NCBI RefSeq assembly: GCF_014127485.1 | Contig: NZ_CP059903.1 | Location: forward strand, 1,426,001 to 1,490,000 | Reading direction: 5' to 3' | Source of the DNA: Nocardioides dongkuii | Lineage (GTDB): Bacteria; Actinomycetota; Actinomycetes; Propionibacteriales; Nocardioidaceae | DNA: 64,000 nucleotides | Part shown: positions 17,823-26,512 of the stretch, piece after piece | Layout of the letters: the number at the start of each line of letters is the position of its first letter | Numbering within the stretch: the first letter of the stretch is position 1 | Notes under the pieces: model-generated | Seen by the model: only the letters and a program-made list of their open reading frames with translations | Databases searched by the model: none | Told to the model about the DNA's origin: nothing | Program-made: the position numbers and the translations under genes

Positions 17823-18760
17823 CCCTGTCCTGCGGGGTCGACGTCGGCGGCACCAAGATCGCCGGCGGGGTCGTCGACGAGGACGGCGCCATCCTCGAGG
17901 AGCTGCGGGTCGTGTCGCCGGCCACCGACGCCGAGGCCATCGAGGACGCCATCGCCGGGCTGGTCCTCGAGCTGCGCTCGCGCCACGACATCTCCGCGGT
18001 CGGCGTCGGCGCCGCCGGCTACATCGACAAGGCCCGGGCGGTCGTGATGTTCGCCCCCAACATCGCCTGGCGCAACGTCGACCTGAAGTCCGAGCTCGAG
18101 GAGCGCGTGCACCTCCCGGTCGTCGTCGAGAACGACGCCAACGCGGCCGCGTGGGGCGAGTTCCGGTACGGCGCCGGCCACGACGTCGACGACCTGCTGC
18201 TGGTCACGGTCGGCACCGGCGTGGGCGGCGGCGTCGTCCTCGACGGCTCGCTCTACCGCGGCGCGTTCGGGGTGGGCGCCGAGATCGGGCACATGCGCGT
18301 CGTCCCGGGCGGGATCCTCTGCGGCTGCGGCAACCACGGGTGCTTCGAGCAGTACGCCAGCGGCTCGGCCATGGTGCGCGAGGTGCGTGCCTCGGCCCGC
18401 GGCGGCTCGCTGCTGGCCCGCCACGTCCTGGACCTCGCCGGCGGCGACCCGGAGCGGATCACCGGCCCGCTGGTCACCGAGGCGGCCCGCGCCGGCGACC
18501 CGTTCGCGGTCGAGGCGCTCGCCGAGCTCGGCCGCTGGCTCGGCGAGGGGATCGCCTCGCTCACCGCCATCCTCGACCCCGCGGTCGTGGTGATCGGGGG
18601 CGGCGTCAGCGAGGCGGGCGACCTGCTGATCGGGCCGGCCCGGGCGGCGTTCGCCGCGCAGCTCACCGGTCGCGGCCACCGTCCGTCGCTGGAGATCCGC
18701 AAGGCCCGGCTCGGCAACCGCGCGGGCCTGATCGGCGCCGCCGACCTCGCGCGGCGGTAG
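17819..18760 (+). CDS. glkA: ROK family glucokinase
   Basis: A 313-residue ROK kinase that phosphorylates glucose at C6 using ATP. GVDVGGTKIAGGVVD is the N-terminal phosphate motif, VVENDANAAAWGE holds the catalytic Asp, GTGVGGGVVLDG follows, and EIGHM plus CGCGNHGCFEQYASG forms the ROK zinc-binding CXCGXXGCXE motif. The last 30 residues (EIRKARLGNRAGLIGAADLAR) are typical of actinobacterial glucokinases. In Streptomyces the GlkA enzyme lies in the same context and takes part in carbon repression; that role here is inferred. Confidence 0.92.
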   Translation: MTLSCGVDVGGTKIAGGVVDEDGAILEELRVVSPATDAEAIEDAIAGLVLELRSRHDISAVGVGAAGYIDKARAVVMFAPNIAWRNVDLKSELEERVHLPVVVENDANAAAWGEFRYGAGHDVDDLLLVTVGTGVGGGVVLDGSLYRGAFGVGAEIGHMRVVPGGILCGCGNHGCFEQYASGSAMVREVRASARGGSLLARHVLDLAGGDPERITGPLVTEAARAGDPFAVEALAELGRWLGEGIASLTAILDPAVVVIGGGVSEAGDLLIGPARAAFAAQLTGRGHRPSLEIRKARLGNRAGLIGAADLARR

Positions 18761-18764
18761 CGCG

Positions 18765-19712
18765 GTGGGGCTCTTCGTCGGGGTCGACGTCGGCGGTACC
18801 AAGGTGCTCGCCGCGGAGGTCGACGCGACCGGCGCCGTGGCGCGCACGGCCCGCCGCTCGACGCCGGGCCGCCGGGTCGACGTACGCCTCCTGGAGGCCG
18901 CGCTCACCGAGGCCGTCGAGGAGGTCGCCGCCGGTCGCGAGGTGGACGGGGTCGGCCTGGCCGCGGCCGGGTTCGTCGACGCCGCGGGCGAGCGGGTGAT
19001 GTTCGCGCCGCACCTGCCCTGGCGCGGCGAGGAGGTACGCCGCCGGCTCACCGACCTGTGGGGCGTCCCGGTGGCGCTGGACAACGACGCGAACTGCACC
19101 GCCCGCGCCGAGCTGCGGTACGGCGCGGCCCGGGACGCGCGGGACGTCCTGGTCGTCACGATGGGCACCGGCATCGGCGGCGCCGTGGTGCTCGGCGGCC
19201 GGGTGCACCGGGGGCGCAACGGCATGGCGGGGGAGTTCGGCCACATGCAGGTCGTCCCCGACGGCCGGGCCTGCGAGTGCGGGGGCCGCGGCTGCTGGGA
19301 GCAGTACTCCAGCGGCAACGCGCTGGTCCGGCACGCCCGCGCGAGGCTCGGCCACGAGCCCACGCTGCTGGAGGAGCTCTGCTCCGGCGACCCGGACCTG
19401 CTGGTCGGGCCGATGGTGACCGCGGCCGCCGAGGACGGCGACCTGGTCGCGCGCGGCGCCTTCGCCTCGGTGGGTGAGTGGCTCGGCGTCGGCCTCGCCA
19501 ACCTGGTCGCGGCCTTCGACCCCGAGCTGGTGGTCATCGGCGGCGGGGTGTCCGCAGCGGGGGACCGGCTGCTGGAGCCGGCCCGCACCGCGCTGGCCCG
19601 GTCGCTGGTCGGCGGCGGACACCGGACGGTGCCGCCGGTGGTCCGGGCCCGGTTCGGGCCGGAGGCCGGCGCCGTGGGTGCGGCCGACCTGGCCCGCGAC
19701 TCCCTGGCCTGA
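18765..19712 (+). CDS. second ROK family sugar kinase
   Basis: A 315-residue paralogue of the preceding glucokinase, 4 nt downstream. It keeps GVDVGGTKVLAAEVD, LDNDANCTARAE with the catalytic Asp, GTGIGGAVVLGG, and the zinc motif CECGGRGCWEQYSSG, so it should be active. The middle region differs enough that the substrate (glucose, mannose or an N-acetylated sugar) is open. Lack of a helix-turn-helix excludes a ROK repressor. GTG at 18765 starts directly at the phosphate motif. Confidence 0.85.
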   Translation: MGLFVGVDVGGTKVLAAEVDATGAVARTARRSTPGRRVDVRLLEAALTEAVEEVAAGREVDGVGLAAAGFVDAAGERVMFAPHLPWRGEEVRRRLTDLWGVPVALDNDANCTARAELRYGAARDARDVLVVTMGTGIGGAVVLGGRVHRGRNGMAGEFGHMQVVPDGRACECGGRGCWEQYSSGNALVRHARARLGHEPTLLEELCSGDPDLLVGPMVTAAAEDGDLVARGAFASVGEWLGVGLANLVAAFDPELVVIGGGVSAAGDRLLEPARTALARSLVGGGHRTVPPVVRARFGPEAGAVGAADLARDSLA

Positions 19713-19716
19713 CCGC

Positions 19717-19746
19717 GCCTGGACCTGCCTGGACCTGCCTAGACCT
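19717..19746. repeat. three 10-bp tandem units at a convergent junction
   Basis: GCCTGGACCT is repeated at 19717-19726 and 19727-19736, and a third copy at 19737-19746 has G to A (GCCTAGACCT). The change creates the reverse-strand TAG stop (19739-19741) of the neighbouring minus-strand gene. Confidence 0.88.
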
Positions 19747-20185
19747 GCGCGCCGTCGTCCCAGGGGTCCCGGGGGCCGCGCGGCATCTGCCAGACGAGGT
19801 AGAGGAAGCCGCCGACGAACGACGCGACCAGCAGGTAGGCGATCAGCCGCGGCAGCGAGATCCCGGCGACCAGGCACACCAGCAGCACCGTCGGGGAGCC
19901 GAAGACCCCCAGCCAGGCGAACAGCCGGTCGCGGGTCGGCCGGGGGAGCGGCGGCGCGGGCGGCGGGACGAACCGGTCCTCGGGGTCGACCGAGGTCGAG
20001 CTGAACCAGTCCGGCTCCGGCTCGGGCGTGGACTCCGGGTCCGGCACGGGCTCCGCCGCGGTCTCTGCCGCGGGCTCCGCTGCGGGCTCAGCAGCGGCGC
20101 CGGCCTCGCCGTCCAGGGCCGGACGCTCGCCGTAGTTGTCGACGATGGAGCGCCAGACGGCGTCCTCGTCCTCGTCCCGCTGCAC
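19739..20185 (-). CDS. small two-helix membrane protein with acidic proline-rich N-terminus
   Basis: A 148-residue protein. Residues 1-70 are acidic and Ala/Pro/Glu rich (repeated AAEPAAE blocks); residues about 85-130 hold two hydrophobic helices (SPTVLLVCLVAGI and LIAYLLVASFVGGFLYLVW) followed by a short charged tail. The GTG at 20185 is supported by TACGCT located exactly 6 nt upstream, a leaderless signature. No family recognised. Confidence 0.7.
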   Translation of the reverse strand: MQRDEDEDAVWRSIVDNYGERPALDGEAGAAAEPAAEPAAETAAEPVPDPESTPEPEPDWFSSTSVDPEDRFVPPPAPPLPRPTRDRLFAWLGVFGSPTVLLVCLVAGISLPRLIAYLLVASFVGGFLYLVWQMPRGPRDPWDDGAQV

Positions 20186-20241
20186 CCTGCGAGCGTAGGC
20201 GGTCGGACGCGGAGTCCCCAGCCCGCCGTACCTCCCGCTGG

Positions 20242-21012
20242 CTAGGGGGCGCTCACCCGCGCGACGAACTCCGCGGTGTCCGCGAAGATCCGCGGGGCGT
20301 CGTGGTCGAGGGTCGCCACGTGGTAGCTGTCCTCCAGGCGCACGACGCGCACCTCGCGGGAGGAGACCGAGCGGGTGATCAGCGGCTCGGACAGCTCGTC
20401 GACGACGTTGTCGACCGTGGAGCGGAAGTAGAGCAGCGGCGCGGTGACGTTCGGCAGGTCGGCGGCGAGCGTCGGCCAGGCGCGGAACATCGTGTGCGCC
20501 GCCTTGAGCGGCGTCCGGGTGTAGCCGTGCTCCTCGACGCCGGGCTTCTTGATGTCGTTGATGATGCCGGGCAGCGAGGGCACGAGGTGCTTGAGGACCG
20601 GCAGCAGCTTGACGTCCAGGCGCTTGGTGGCGACGGCGGGGTTCACGACCACGACGCCGGAGACCCGGTCGGGGTGCTCGGCCGCCAGGCGCAGGCTCAG
20701 CGCGCCGCCCATGGAGAGCCCGCCGACGACCACGGCGTCGTTGTCGAGGCAGAGCTTGTCGAAGACCCGCGCCAGCTCGCCGTACCAGTCCTCCCAGGTG
20801 GTGGCGTTCATCTCCCGCCAGGTGGTGCCGTGGCCGGGCAGCCGCGGCACCTCCACGGCGTACCCCCGCTCGGCGAGGTGCTCGCCCCACGGCTTGACCG
20901 ACGCCGGCTGGCCGGTGAACCCGTGGCTGAGCAGCACGGCGACCCGTCGGCCGTCGGTGAGCTCGGGGCGGGCGGGGACCGAGAGCGGGGACGCGAGCGG
21001 GTGGATCGTCAT
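20242..21012 (-). CDS. alpha/beta hydrolase (monoacylglycerol lipase/esterase-like)
   Basis: A 256-residue hydrolase with HGFTG for the oxyanion region, GLSMGG around the nucleophilic Ser near residue 100, an acid in DELSEPL or DN near 200, and SYHVATLDHD with the catalytic His near 230. The lack of a signal peptide suggests cytosolic action on acyl esters such as monoacylglycerols. TAGAGT lies 6 nt before the ATG. It is divergent from the acyltransferase gene, so a lipid role is plausible. Confidence 0.85.
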   Translation of the reverse strand: MTIHPLASPLSVPARPELTDGRRVAVLLSHGFTGQPASVKPWGEHLAERGYAVEVPRLPGHGTTWREMNATTWEDWYGELARVFDKLCLDNDAVVVGGLSMGGALSLRLAAEHPDRVSGVVVVNPAVATKRLDVKLLPVLKHLVPSLPGIINDIKKPGVEEHGYTRTPLKAAHTMFRAWPTLAADLPNVTAPLLYFRSTVDNVVDELSEPLITRSVSSREVRVVRLEDSYHVATLDHDAPRIFADTAEFVARVSAP

Positions 21013-21061
21013 GGCGGCACTCTAGGTCTACAGTTCCGGTGTCTCGGTCGGTCGGTGGAGG

Positions 21062-21817
21062 GTGGGTTGCTCGGTGTTCTACTGGTTCCTGAAGTGGATC
21101 GCGCTGGGCCCGGTGCTGCGGGTGGTCTTCCGCCCCCAGGCCGAGGGCGCCGACCACGTCCCCGTCGAGGGGCCGGCGATCCTGGCCAGCAACCACCTCT
21201 CGTACGCCGACTGGCTGTTCATGCCGCTGACCCTGCCGCGGCGGGTCACGTTCGTCGCGAAGGCCGAGTACTTCACGACGCCGGGCGTCAAGGGCCGCCT
21301 GCAGCGGCTGTTCTTCTCCGGCGCCGGCCAGGTGCCGATCGACCGCAGCGGCGCCAGCGCCGCCGAGGGCGCGCTGTCGGCGGCCAAGCGGATCCTGGAC
21401 CAGGGCGAGCTGTTCGGCATCTACCCCGAGGGCACCCGCTCCCACGACGGCAAACTCTACCGCGGCAAGACCGGCGTGGCCCGGCTCGCGCTCGAGAGCG
21501 GGGTCCCGGTCATCCCGGTCGCCGTGGTCGGCACCGACGTGGTGGCGCCCCCGGGCAAGAAGTTCGGCCGGTTCACCCGCCCCGTCGTGCGCTTCGGGAA
21601 GCCGCTGGACTTCTCCCGCTACGAGGGCATGGAGAACGACCGCTACATCCTGCGCTCGATCACCGACGAGATCATGTACGAGATCATGAAGCTCTCCGGC
21701 CAGGAGTACGTCGACGTGTACGCCTCCCGCGCCAAGGAGGAGTCCCGCAAGGCCGAGAAGGCCGCGAGCGACGCCCGCGACGAGCGCGACGCGGTCGACC
21801 AGAGGAAGGCGTCCTGA
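21062..21817 (+). CDS. 1-acyl-sn-glycerol-3-phosphate acyltransferase-like protein (PlsC family)
   Basis: A 251-residue acyltransferase with NHLSYAD (the HX4D catalytic motif) near residue 41, GQVPIDR near 89 and the substrate motif YPEGTRSHDG near 120. It should acylate lysophosphatidic acid or a related glycolipid at the membrane; the position matches Rv2182c. GTG at 21062 or at 21074 are both possible starts, with GGAGG at 21057-21061 fitting the second slightly better. The C-terminal 35 residues are a charged Lys/Glu/Ala tail. The stop overlaps the next gene's probable CTG start. Confidence 0.87.
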   Translation: MGCSVFYWFLKWIALGPVLRVVFRPQAEGADHVPVEGPAILASNHLSYADWLFMPLTLPRRVTFVAKAEYFTTPGVKGRLQRLFFSGAGQVPIDRSGASAAEGALSAAKRILDQGELFGIYPEGTRSHDGKLYRGKTGVARLALESGVPVIPVAVVGTDVVAPPGKKFGRFTRPVVRFGKPLDFSRYEGMENDRYILRSITDEIMYEIMKLSGQEYVDVYASRAKEESRKAEKAASDARDERDAVDQRKAS

Positions 21818-22953
21818 CCCGACCGGTCGGCTGGCGCCGTCCGGAGGCGACCGTCGAGGACCGGCTGTTCCGGTCGCTGGCGGTGCTGCGGGTCGTCCTG
21901 CTCCTCAACGCGGTGGGGCTGAACCTCTACCGCGCCGAGAACTTCCAGCGCCCGGTCGCGGGCCTGCTGGTCGTGCTGGTCATGGTCGCGTGGACGGCGT
22001 TCACCGTCTGGGCGTACGCCGACCCGGCCCGCCGCACGCTGCCGGTGCTGGTGCTCGACCTGCTGGTCGCCCTGGGGGCGCTCGCGGTCACGCCCCTGGT
22101 CAAGGGGGACGGGTTCAGCGCCAGCGTGCCGGGGTTCTGGGTGATGGCCGCGCTGCTCGCCTGGGCGATCCACCTGCGCTGGCGCGGCGGGCTGGTCGCG
22201 GCCCTCGCGCTGGCCGTCGTCGACCTGTCGGTGCGCGAGGACGTCAGCCAGACCAACTACGGCAACGTCTACCTGCTGGTCATCGGCGGCGTGGTGATCG
22301 GCGGGATGGCCGAGTCGCTGCACCGGATGGCCGAGCAGCGTGACCGCGCCGAGCACGAGGCGGCCGCCGCGAGGGAGCGCGCCCGGCTGGCCCGCGCGGT
22401 CCACGACGGCGTGCTCCAGGTGCTCGCGCTCGTGCAGCGCCGGGGTGCGGAGCTCGGCGGCGACGCGGCCGAGCTCGGGCGGCTGGCCGGCGAGCAGGAG
22501 GCCGAGCTGCGGCGACTGATCCGCGCGCAGGACGCCGTACCCTCCGGCGCCGGCGTGCCGGGCGGCCGGCGCGACCTCGCCGCCGAGCTCGCCCGCCTCG
22601 AGCGGCCGGGCGTCGTCGTGGTGGGGCCGGGCGCCCCGGTCGAGCTCGACGCGCACGTCGTCGACGAGCTGACCGCCGCGGTGAGCGCCTGCCTGGACAA
22701 CGTGACGCGGCACGCCCCCGGCTCGACCGCGTGGGTGCTGCTCGAGGAGCTGCCCGACCGGGTGGAGGTCGCGGTGCGCGACGACGGCCCGGGCATCCCC
22801 GCGGGCCGGCTCGCGGCGGCCGAGGACCAGGGCCGGCTCGGGGTCAGCCAGTCGGTCCGCGGCCGGGTGCTCGACCTCGGCGGCACCGCCACCCTCACCA
22901 CCGGCGCGGACGGCACCGAGTGGGAGCTCTGCGTGCCCCGGGAGGACCGATGA
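21814..22953 (+). CDS. macS: MacS-like sensor histidine kinase
   Basis: A roughly 379-residue membrane kinase of the NarL-partner type. Five to six helices fill residues 20-165. HisKA_3-like RLARAVHDGVLQVLALV carries the phospho-His near residue 194, and the C-terminal ATPase has the N-box CLDNVTRHAPG and DDGPGI. Sequence and neighbours fit the MacRS system of Streptomyces, tied to morphogenesis and antibiotic control; that role here is inference. No ATG or GTG precedes the first helix. CTG at 21814 with GAGGAAGG 5 nt upstream and a CTGA overlap with the previous stop is the best start. Confidence 0.82.
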   Translation: MTRPVGWRRPEATVEDRLFRSLAVLRVVLLLNAVGLNLYRAENFQRPVAGLLVVLVMVAWTAFTVWAYADPARRTLPVLVLDLLVALGALAVTPLVKGDGFSASVPGFWVMAALLAWAIHLRWRGGLVAALALAVVDLSVREDVSQTNYGNVYLLVIGGVVIGGMAESLHRMAEQRDRAEHEAAAARERARLARAVHDGVLQVLALVQRRGAELGGDAAELGRLAGEQEAELRRLIRAQDAVPSGAGVPGGRRDLAAELARLERPGVVVVGPGAPVELDAHVVDELTAAVSACLDNVTRHAPGSTAWVLLEELPDRVEVAVRDDGPGIPAGRLAAAEDQGRLGVSQSVRGRVLDLGGTATLTTGADGTEWELCVPREDR

Positions 22954-23480
22954 CCATCCACGACACCCACCCGTTCGCCGACCCCGAGCCCGACCCGGTC
23001 CGCCGGTTCCGGGGCCGGCTCGGCGGCGCGGTCTCGCTGTGGACCGCTGGCGCGCTCGACGACCCGCACGGCCGGGCCGGGCTGACGGTCACCTCCCTCA
23101 TGGTGGCCGCCGGGGAGCCGGCTCGGCTGCTCGCGCTGGTCGACCCCGACTCCGACCTCGCCGACGTCGTCGCCGACACCGGGCGCTGCGTGGTCCAGCT
23201 TCTGTCCTGGAGGCACCGCGACCTGGCCGAGGCGTTCGCGGGCACCGCGCCGGCGCCCGGCGGACCGTTCCGCGCGGCGCCGTTCGAGCAGACGCCCTGG
23301 GGGCCGCGGCTCGTCGGGACCACCGTGTGGGCCGGCCTCGTCGTCGAGTCGTCCGCGTCCGTGGGCTGGTCGGACCTGCTCACCTGCGTCGTCGAGGAGG
23401 TCCACGTCGGCGACGACGACGACCCGCTCGCCCACCGGCGGGGTCGCTGGGTGCGCGCCGGCAGCCCCGGCACCCACTAG
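22950..23480 (+). CDS. flavin reductase-like FMN-binding protein
   Basis: A 176-residue split-barrel protein with VSLWTAG, LTVTSLMVAAGEPARLLALVD and the closing WSDLLTCVVEEVHVG, as in NAD(P)H:flavin reductase-like domains. It may bind FMN as a homodimer. It is inserted between the kinase and response-regulator genes, with a 4-bp overlap to the kinase and a 10-bp gap before the regulator, so it could belong to the signalling pair. Function otherwise unknown. Confidence 0.82.
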   Translation: MTIHDTHPFADPEPDPVRRFRGRLGGAVSLWTAGALDDPHGRAGLTVTSLMVAAGEPARLLALVDPDSDLADVVADTGRCVVQLLSWRHRDLAEAFAGTAPAPGGPFRAAPFEQTPWGPRLVGTTVWAGLVVESSASVGWSDLLTCVVEEVHVGDDDDPLAHRRGRWVRAGSPGTH

Positions 23481-23490
23481 GGTCCCGGCC

Positions 23491-24159
23491 ATGACGGACG
23501 AGCCGATCCGGGTGATGGTCGTCGACGACCACCCGATGTGGCGCGACGCGGTCGAGCGCGACCTGCAGGCCGCCGGCTTCGACGTGGTCGGGGTGGCGGC
23601 GAACGGGCCGGAGGCGCTCGCCCGGTTCCCCGCGGTGCGCCCGCAGGTGCTGGTGCTGGACCTGCAGATCCCCGCGCCGGGCGGGGTCGAGGTGACCGCG
23701 GAGGTGCTGCGCCAGGACCCCGCGGCGCGGGTGCTGATCCTGTCCGCGTCGGGCGAGCAGGCCGACGTCCTCGAGGCGGTCAAGGCGGGCGCGACCGGCT
23801 ACCTGGTGAAGTCGGCGTCGCGCGAGGAGCTGCTCGACGCCGTACGCCGGGTGGCCGCGGGCGACACCGTGTTCACCCCGGGCCTGGCCGGCCTGGTGCT
23901 GGGGGAGTACCGGCGGCTCAGCGAGCCCGCGGCGTCCGGCCCCGCCAACCCCGAGCTCACCGAGCGCGAGACCGAGGTGCTCAAGATGGTGGCCAAGGGG
24001 CTCTCGTACCGCCAGATCGCCGAGCGGCTCGTGCTCTCCCACCGCACCGTGCAGAACCACGTGCAGAACACCCTGCGGAAGCTGCAGATGCACAACCGGG
24101 TGGAGCTGACCCGCTACGCCATCGAGCAGGGTCTCGACGAGGACGACGAGCTGCGGTGA
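23491..24159 (+). CDS. macR: MacR-like NarL/LuxR response regulator
   Basis: A 222-residue regulator. The receiver has VDDHPMWR, phospho-acceptor Asp in LVLDLQIP, LSASGE and K in YLVKSAS. The C-terminal LuxR-type helix-turn-helix is LTERETEVLKMVAKGLSYRQIAERLVLSHRTVQNHVQNTLRKL. It should be phosphorylated by the kinase encoded upstream. TAGGGT lies 7 nt before the ATG, so it probably also has its own leaderless promoter inside the operon. Confidence 0.9.
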   Translation: MTDEPIRVMVVDDHPMWRDAVERDLQAAGFDVVGVAANGPEALARFPAVRPQVLVLDLQIPAPGGVEVTAEVLRQDPAARVLILSASGEQADVLEAVKAGATGYLVKSASREELLDAVRRVAAGDTVFTPGLAGLVLGEYRRLSEPAASGPANPELTERETEVLKMVAKGLSYRQIAERLVLSHRTVQNHVQNTLRKLQMHNRVELTRYAIEQGLDEDDELR

Positions 24160-25040
24160 GCGCGCTGCTCGAGATCGCCGACGAGCTCTACGGGCTCGCC
24201 CTCGCCGACTTCACGCCCGCCCGCGACGCGCTGGCCAAGCAGCACCGGGGCACCGACCTCGCCCAGCAGGTCAAGGCGCTGCGCAAGGCGTCGACGGCGG
24301 CCTGGGTGGTCAACGTGCTGGTGCGGCACGAGACCGAGCAGGTCGAGCAGGTGCTGGCCGTCGGCGCCGCGCTCCGGCAGGCCCAGGCGGACATGTCGGG
24401 CGAGGAGCTGCGGGCGCTGACCCGGCAGCGCCGCCAGCTGACCGCGGCGATCACGACGCAGGCCCGCAGCGTCGCCCGCGACCGCGGCGTCAAGGTGACC
24501 GAGGCGGTGGCCGACCAGGTGGAGGCGACGCTCACGGCGGCGATGGTCGACGAGCGGTGCGGTGCCGCGGTGCGCAGCGGGCTGCTGGTCACCGCGCTGG
24601 CGGCGACCGGCGTCGACGAGGTCGACCTCGCCGGCGCGGTGGCGGTGCCCGACGCGCTCGGGTTCAGCGCCACCCCGCGCGAGGTCGAGGCGCCGGCCCG
24701 GCCCGACCTCAAGGTCGTGCCCGACCCCGACGCGGACGCGAAGGCGCGCGCCGCCGCCGAGGAGGTCCTCGAGGGCGCCGAGGAGGAGGTCGCCGCCGCC
24801 CGGGCGGCGCTCGACGAGGTGGTCGCCTCGGTCAAGGAGCTCGAGGCGCGCACCATGCAGGTGCAGGCCGAGGCCGACGAGCTGCGGCGCCGGCTGGCCG
24901 AGCTCGAGACCGCCGCCGAGGAGGTCGACGACGAGCTCGCCGAGGCCGAGGACGGCCGGAGCGAGGCCGAGGACGCCCTCGCCGAGGCGACCCGGGCGCG
25001 CGACGCCGCGCGCGCTGCGCTCGACAAGCTCGAGGGCTAG
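24156..25040 (+). CDS. coiled-coil protein of unknown function
   Basis: A 294-residue soluble protein. Residues 1-175 are alpha-helical with Arg/Gln-rich segments (LVRHETEQVEQVLAVGAAL). Residues 195-290 are an Ala/Glu/Asp coiled coil with heptad repeats. It is coupled to the response regulator by a GTGA overlap. Similar proteins occur in Nocardioides-like genomes without assigned function. Its TAG stop shares the CTAG tetranucleotide with the convergent glpK stop. Confidence 0.75.
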   Translation: MSALLEIADELYGLALADFTPARDALAKQHRGTDLAQQVKALRKASTAAWVVNVLVRHETEQVEQVLAVGAALRQAQADMSGEELRALTRQRRQLTAAITTQARSVARDRGVKVTEAVADQVEATLTAAMVDERCGAAVRSGLLVTALAATGVDEVDLAGAVAVPDALGFSATPREVEAPARPDLKVVPDPDADAKARAAAEEVLEGAEEEVAAARAALDEVVASVKELEARTMQVQAEADELRRRLAELETAAEEVDDELAEAEDGRSEAEDALAEATRARDAARAALDKLEG

Positions 25041-26512
25041 ACCTGCGCCCAGCCGCGCGAGCGGTCGACGGCGGCGCTCCACCGGGCGTGCGCCGCGTCC
25101 GCGCCCGCCCGGTCGGGGCCCGGCGTGAACGACCGGTCCAGCTGCCAGGTCTCGCGCAGGTCGTCGGTGGAGCCCCAGACGCCGGTGCCGAGGCCGGCGA
25201 GGAACGCCGCCCCGAGCGCGGTCGTCTCGACCAGCCGCGGCCGCTCGACGGGGACGCCGATCTGGTCGGCCTGGATCTGGCAGAGCAGGTCGTTGGCCGA
25301 CGCGCCGCCGTCCACGCGCAGCGAGGACAGGTCGGCGGGCATCGTCTCCAGGACGTCGCGCACCTCGAAGGCGATCGCCTCCAGCGTGGCCCGCACCAGG
25401 TGGGCGCGCGTGGTGCCCCGGGTCAGCCCCACGATCAGGCCGCGGGCGTGCGGGTCCCAGTGGGGGGCGCCGAGCCCGGTGAGGGCCGGCACGAAGACCA
25501 CGCCCTCGCTGGAGTCGACGGTGGCCGCGATCGCGGCGGTCTCGGCGGCGGACCCGACGATCTGCAGGCCGTCGCGCAGCCACTGGACGGCCGCCCCGGT
25601 CACGAAGATCGAGCCCTCGAGCGCGTAGGTCAGCTCGCCGTCGGGGGAGCGCCACGCGGCCGTCGAGAGCAGCCCGGCGTCGGAGCGCGGCACCTCGGTG
25701 CCGCAGTTGGTGAGGATGAACGAGCCGGTGCCGTAGGTGCACTTGGAGTCGCCCACGTCGAAGCAGGTCTGCCCGAACAGCGCCGCCTGCTGGTCGCCGG
25801 CGATCCCCGAGATCGGCAGCGACAGGTCCAGGAAGGTCTTGGGGTCGGTGACCGCCACCTCCCCCCAGCTGGGCACCAGCTCCGGCAGCGCGTCGCGGGG
25901 TACGCCGAACAGGCCGCAGAGCTCGTCGCTCCAGTCACCCTCGGCGAGGTCGAAGAGCAGCGTCCGGCACGCGTTGGAGACGTCGGTGACGTGGTAGGTG
26001 CCGCGGGTCATCCGGGCGATCAGGTAGGAGTCGACCGTGCCCACGGCGTACCGGCCGGACTCGACGAGCGCCCAGGTGTGCGGCTCCTCCTCGGCCAGCC
26101 AGCGCAGCTTGGTGCCGGAGAAGTAGGGGTCCAGCCGCAGGCCGGTCAGCTCGCCGACCCGCTTCTCGTGGCCCGCGTCGCGCATCCGGGTGCAGATGTC
26201 GGCCGAGCGGCGGTCCTGCCAGACGATCGCCCGGCGCGGGGAGCCGAGGGTCTCCCGGTCCCAGAGCAGCACCGTCTCGCGCTGGTTGGTGATGCCGACC
26301 GCGGTGAGCGCCGAGCGGTCGACCTGGGCGAGCACGGAGCGCACCGCGTCCAGCGTGGCCTGCCAGATCCCCTCGGGGGCGTGCTCGACCCAGCCGGGGT
26401 GGGGGAAGTGCTGGGCGAACTCCTCGGTCGCGGTCGCCTCGATGGTGCCCTCGGGGGTGACGACGACCGCCGTCACGCCGGTGGTGCCGGCGTCGATCGC
26501 GAGGACGGTCAC
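25037..26512 (-). CDS. glpK: glycerol kinase
   Basis: A 491-residue FGGY kinase making sn-glycerol-3-phosphate. It starts VLAIDAGTTGVTAVVV (phosphate loop) and has ITNQRET and WQDRR for glycerol binding near 80-105, GIAGDQQAALFGQ near 240, KCTYGTGSFIL near 260 and LRVDGGASANDLLCQIQAD near 400. The GTG at 26512 overlaps the DUF1028 stop by 4 bp, so the two are translationally coupled. No glycerol facilitator or GlpD is adjacent. Confidence 0.93.
   Translation of the reverse strand: MTVLAIDAGTTGVTAVVVTPEGTIEATATEEFAQHFPHPGWVEHAPEGIWQATLDAVRSVLAQVDRSALTAVGITNQRETVLLWDRETLGSPRRAIVWQDRRSADICTRMRDAGHEKRVGELTGLRLDPYFSGTKLRWLAEEEPHTWALVESGRYAVGTVDSYLIARMTRGTYHVTDVSNACRTLLFDLAEGDWSDELCGLFGVPRDALPELVPSWGEVAVTDPKTFLDLSLPISGIAGDQQAALFGQTCFDVGDSKCTYGTGSFILTNCGTEVPRSDAGLLSTAAWRSPDGELTYALEGSIFVTGAAVQWLRDGLQIVGSAAETAAIAATVDSSEGVVFVPALTGLGAPHWDPHARGLIVGLTRGTTRAHLVRATLEAIAFEVRDVLETMPADLSSLRVDGGASANDLLCQIQADQIGVPVERPRLVETTALGAAFLAGLGTGVWGSTDDLRETWQLDRSFTPGPDRAGADAAHARWSAAVDRSRGWAQV

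Noticed and set aside
17222..19588. 788-codon open frame on the minus strand opposite the ROK kinase genes
   Set aside because: It is a high-GC antisense shadow: composition is Arg/Ala/Ser-rich and low in complexity, with no recognisable motif, while the plus strand has complete ROK enzymes.
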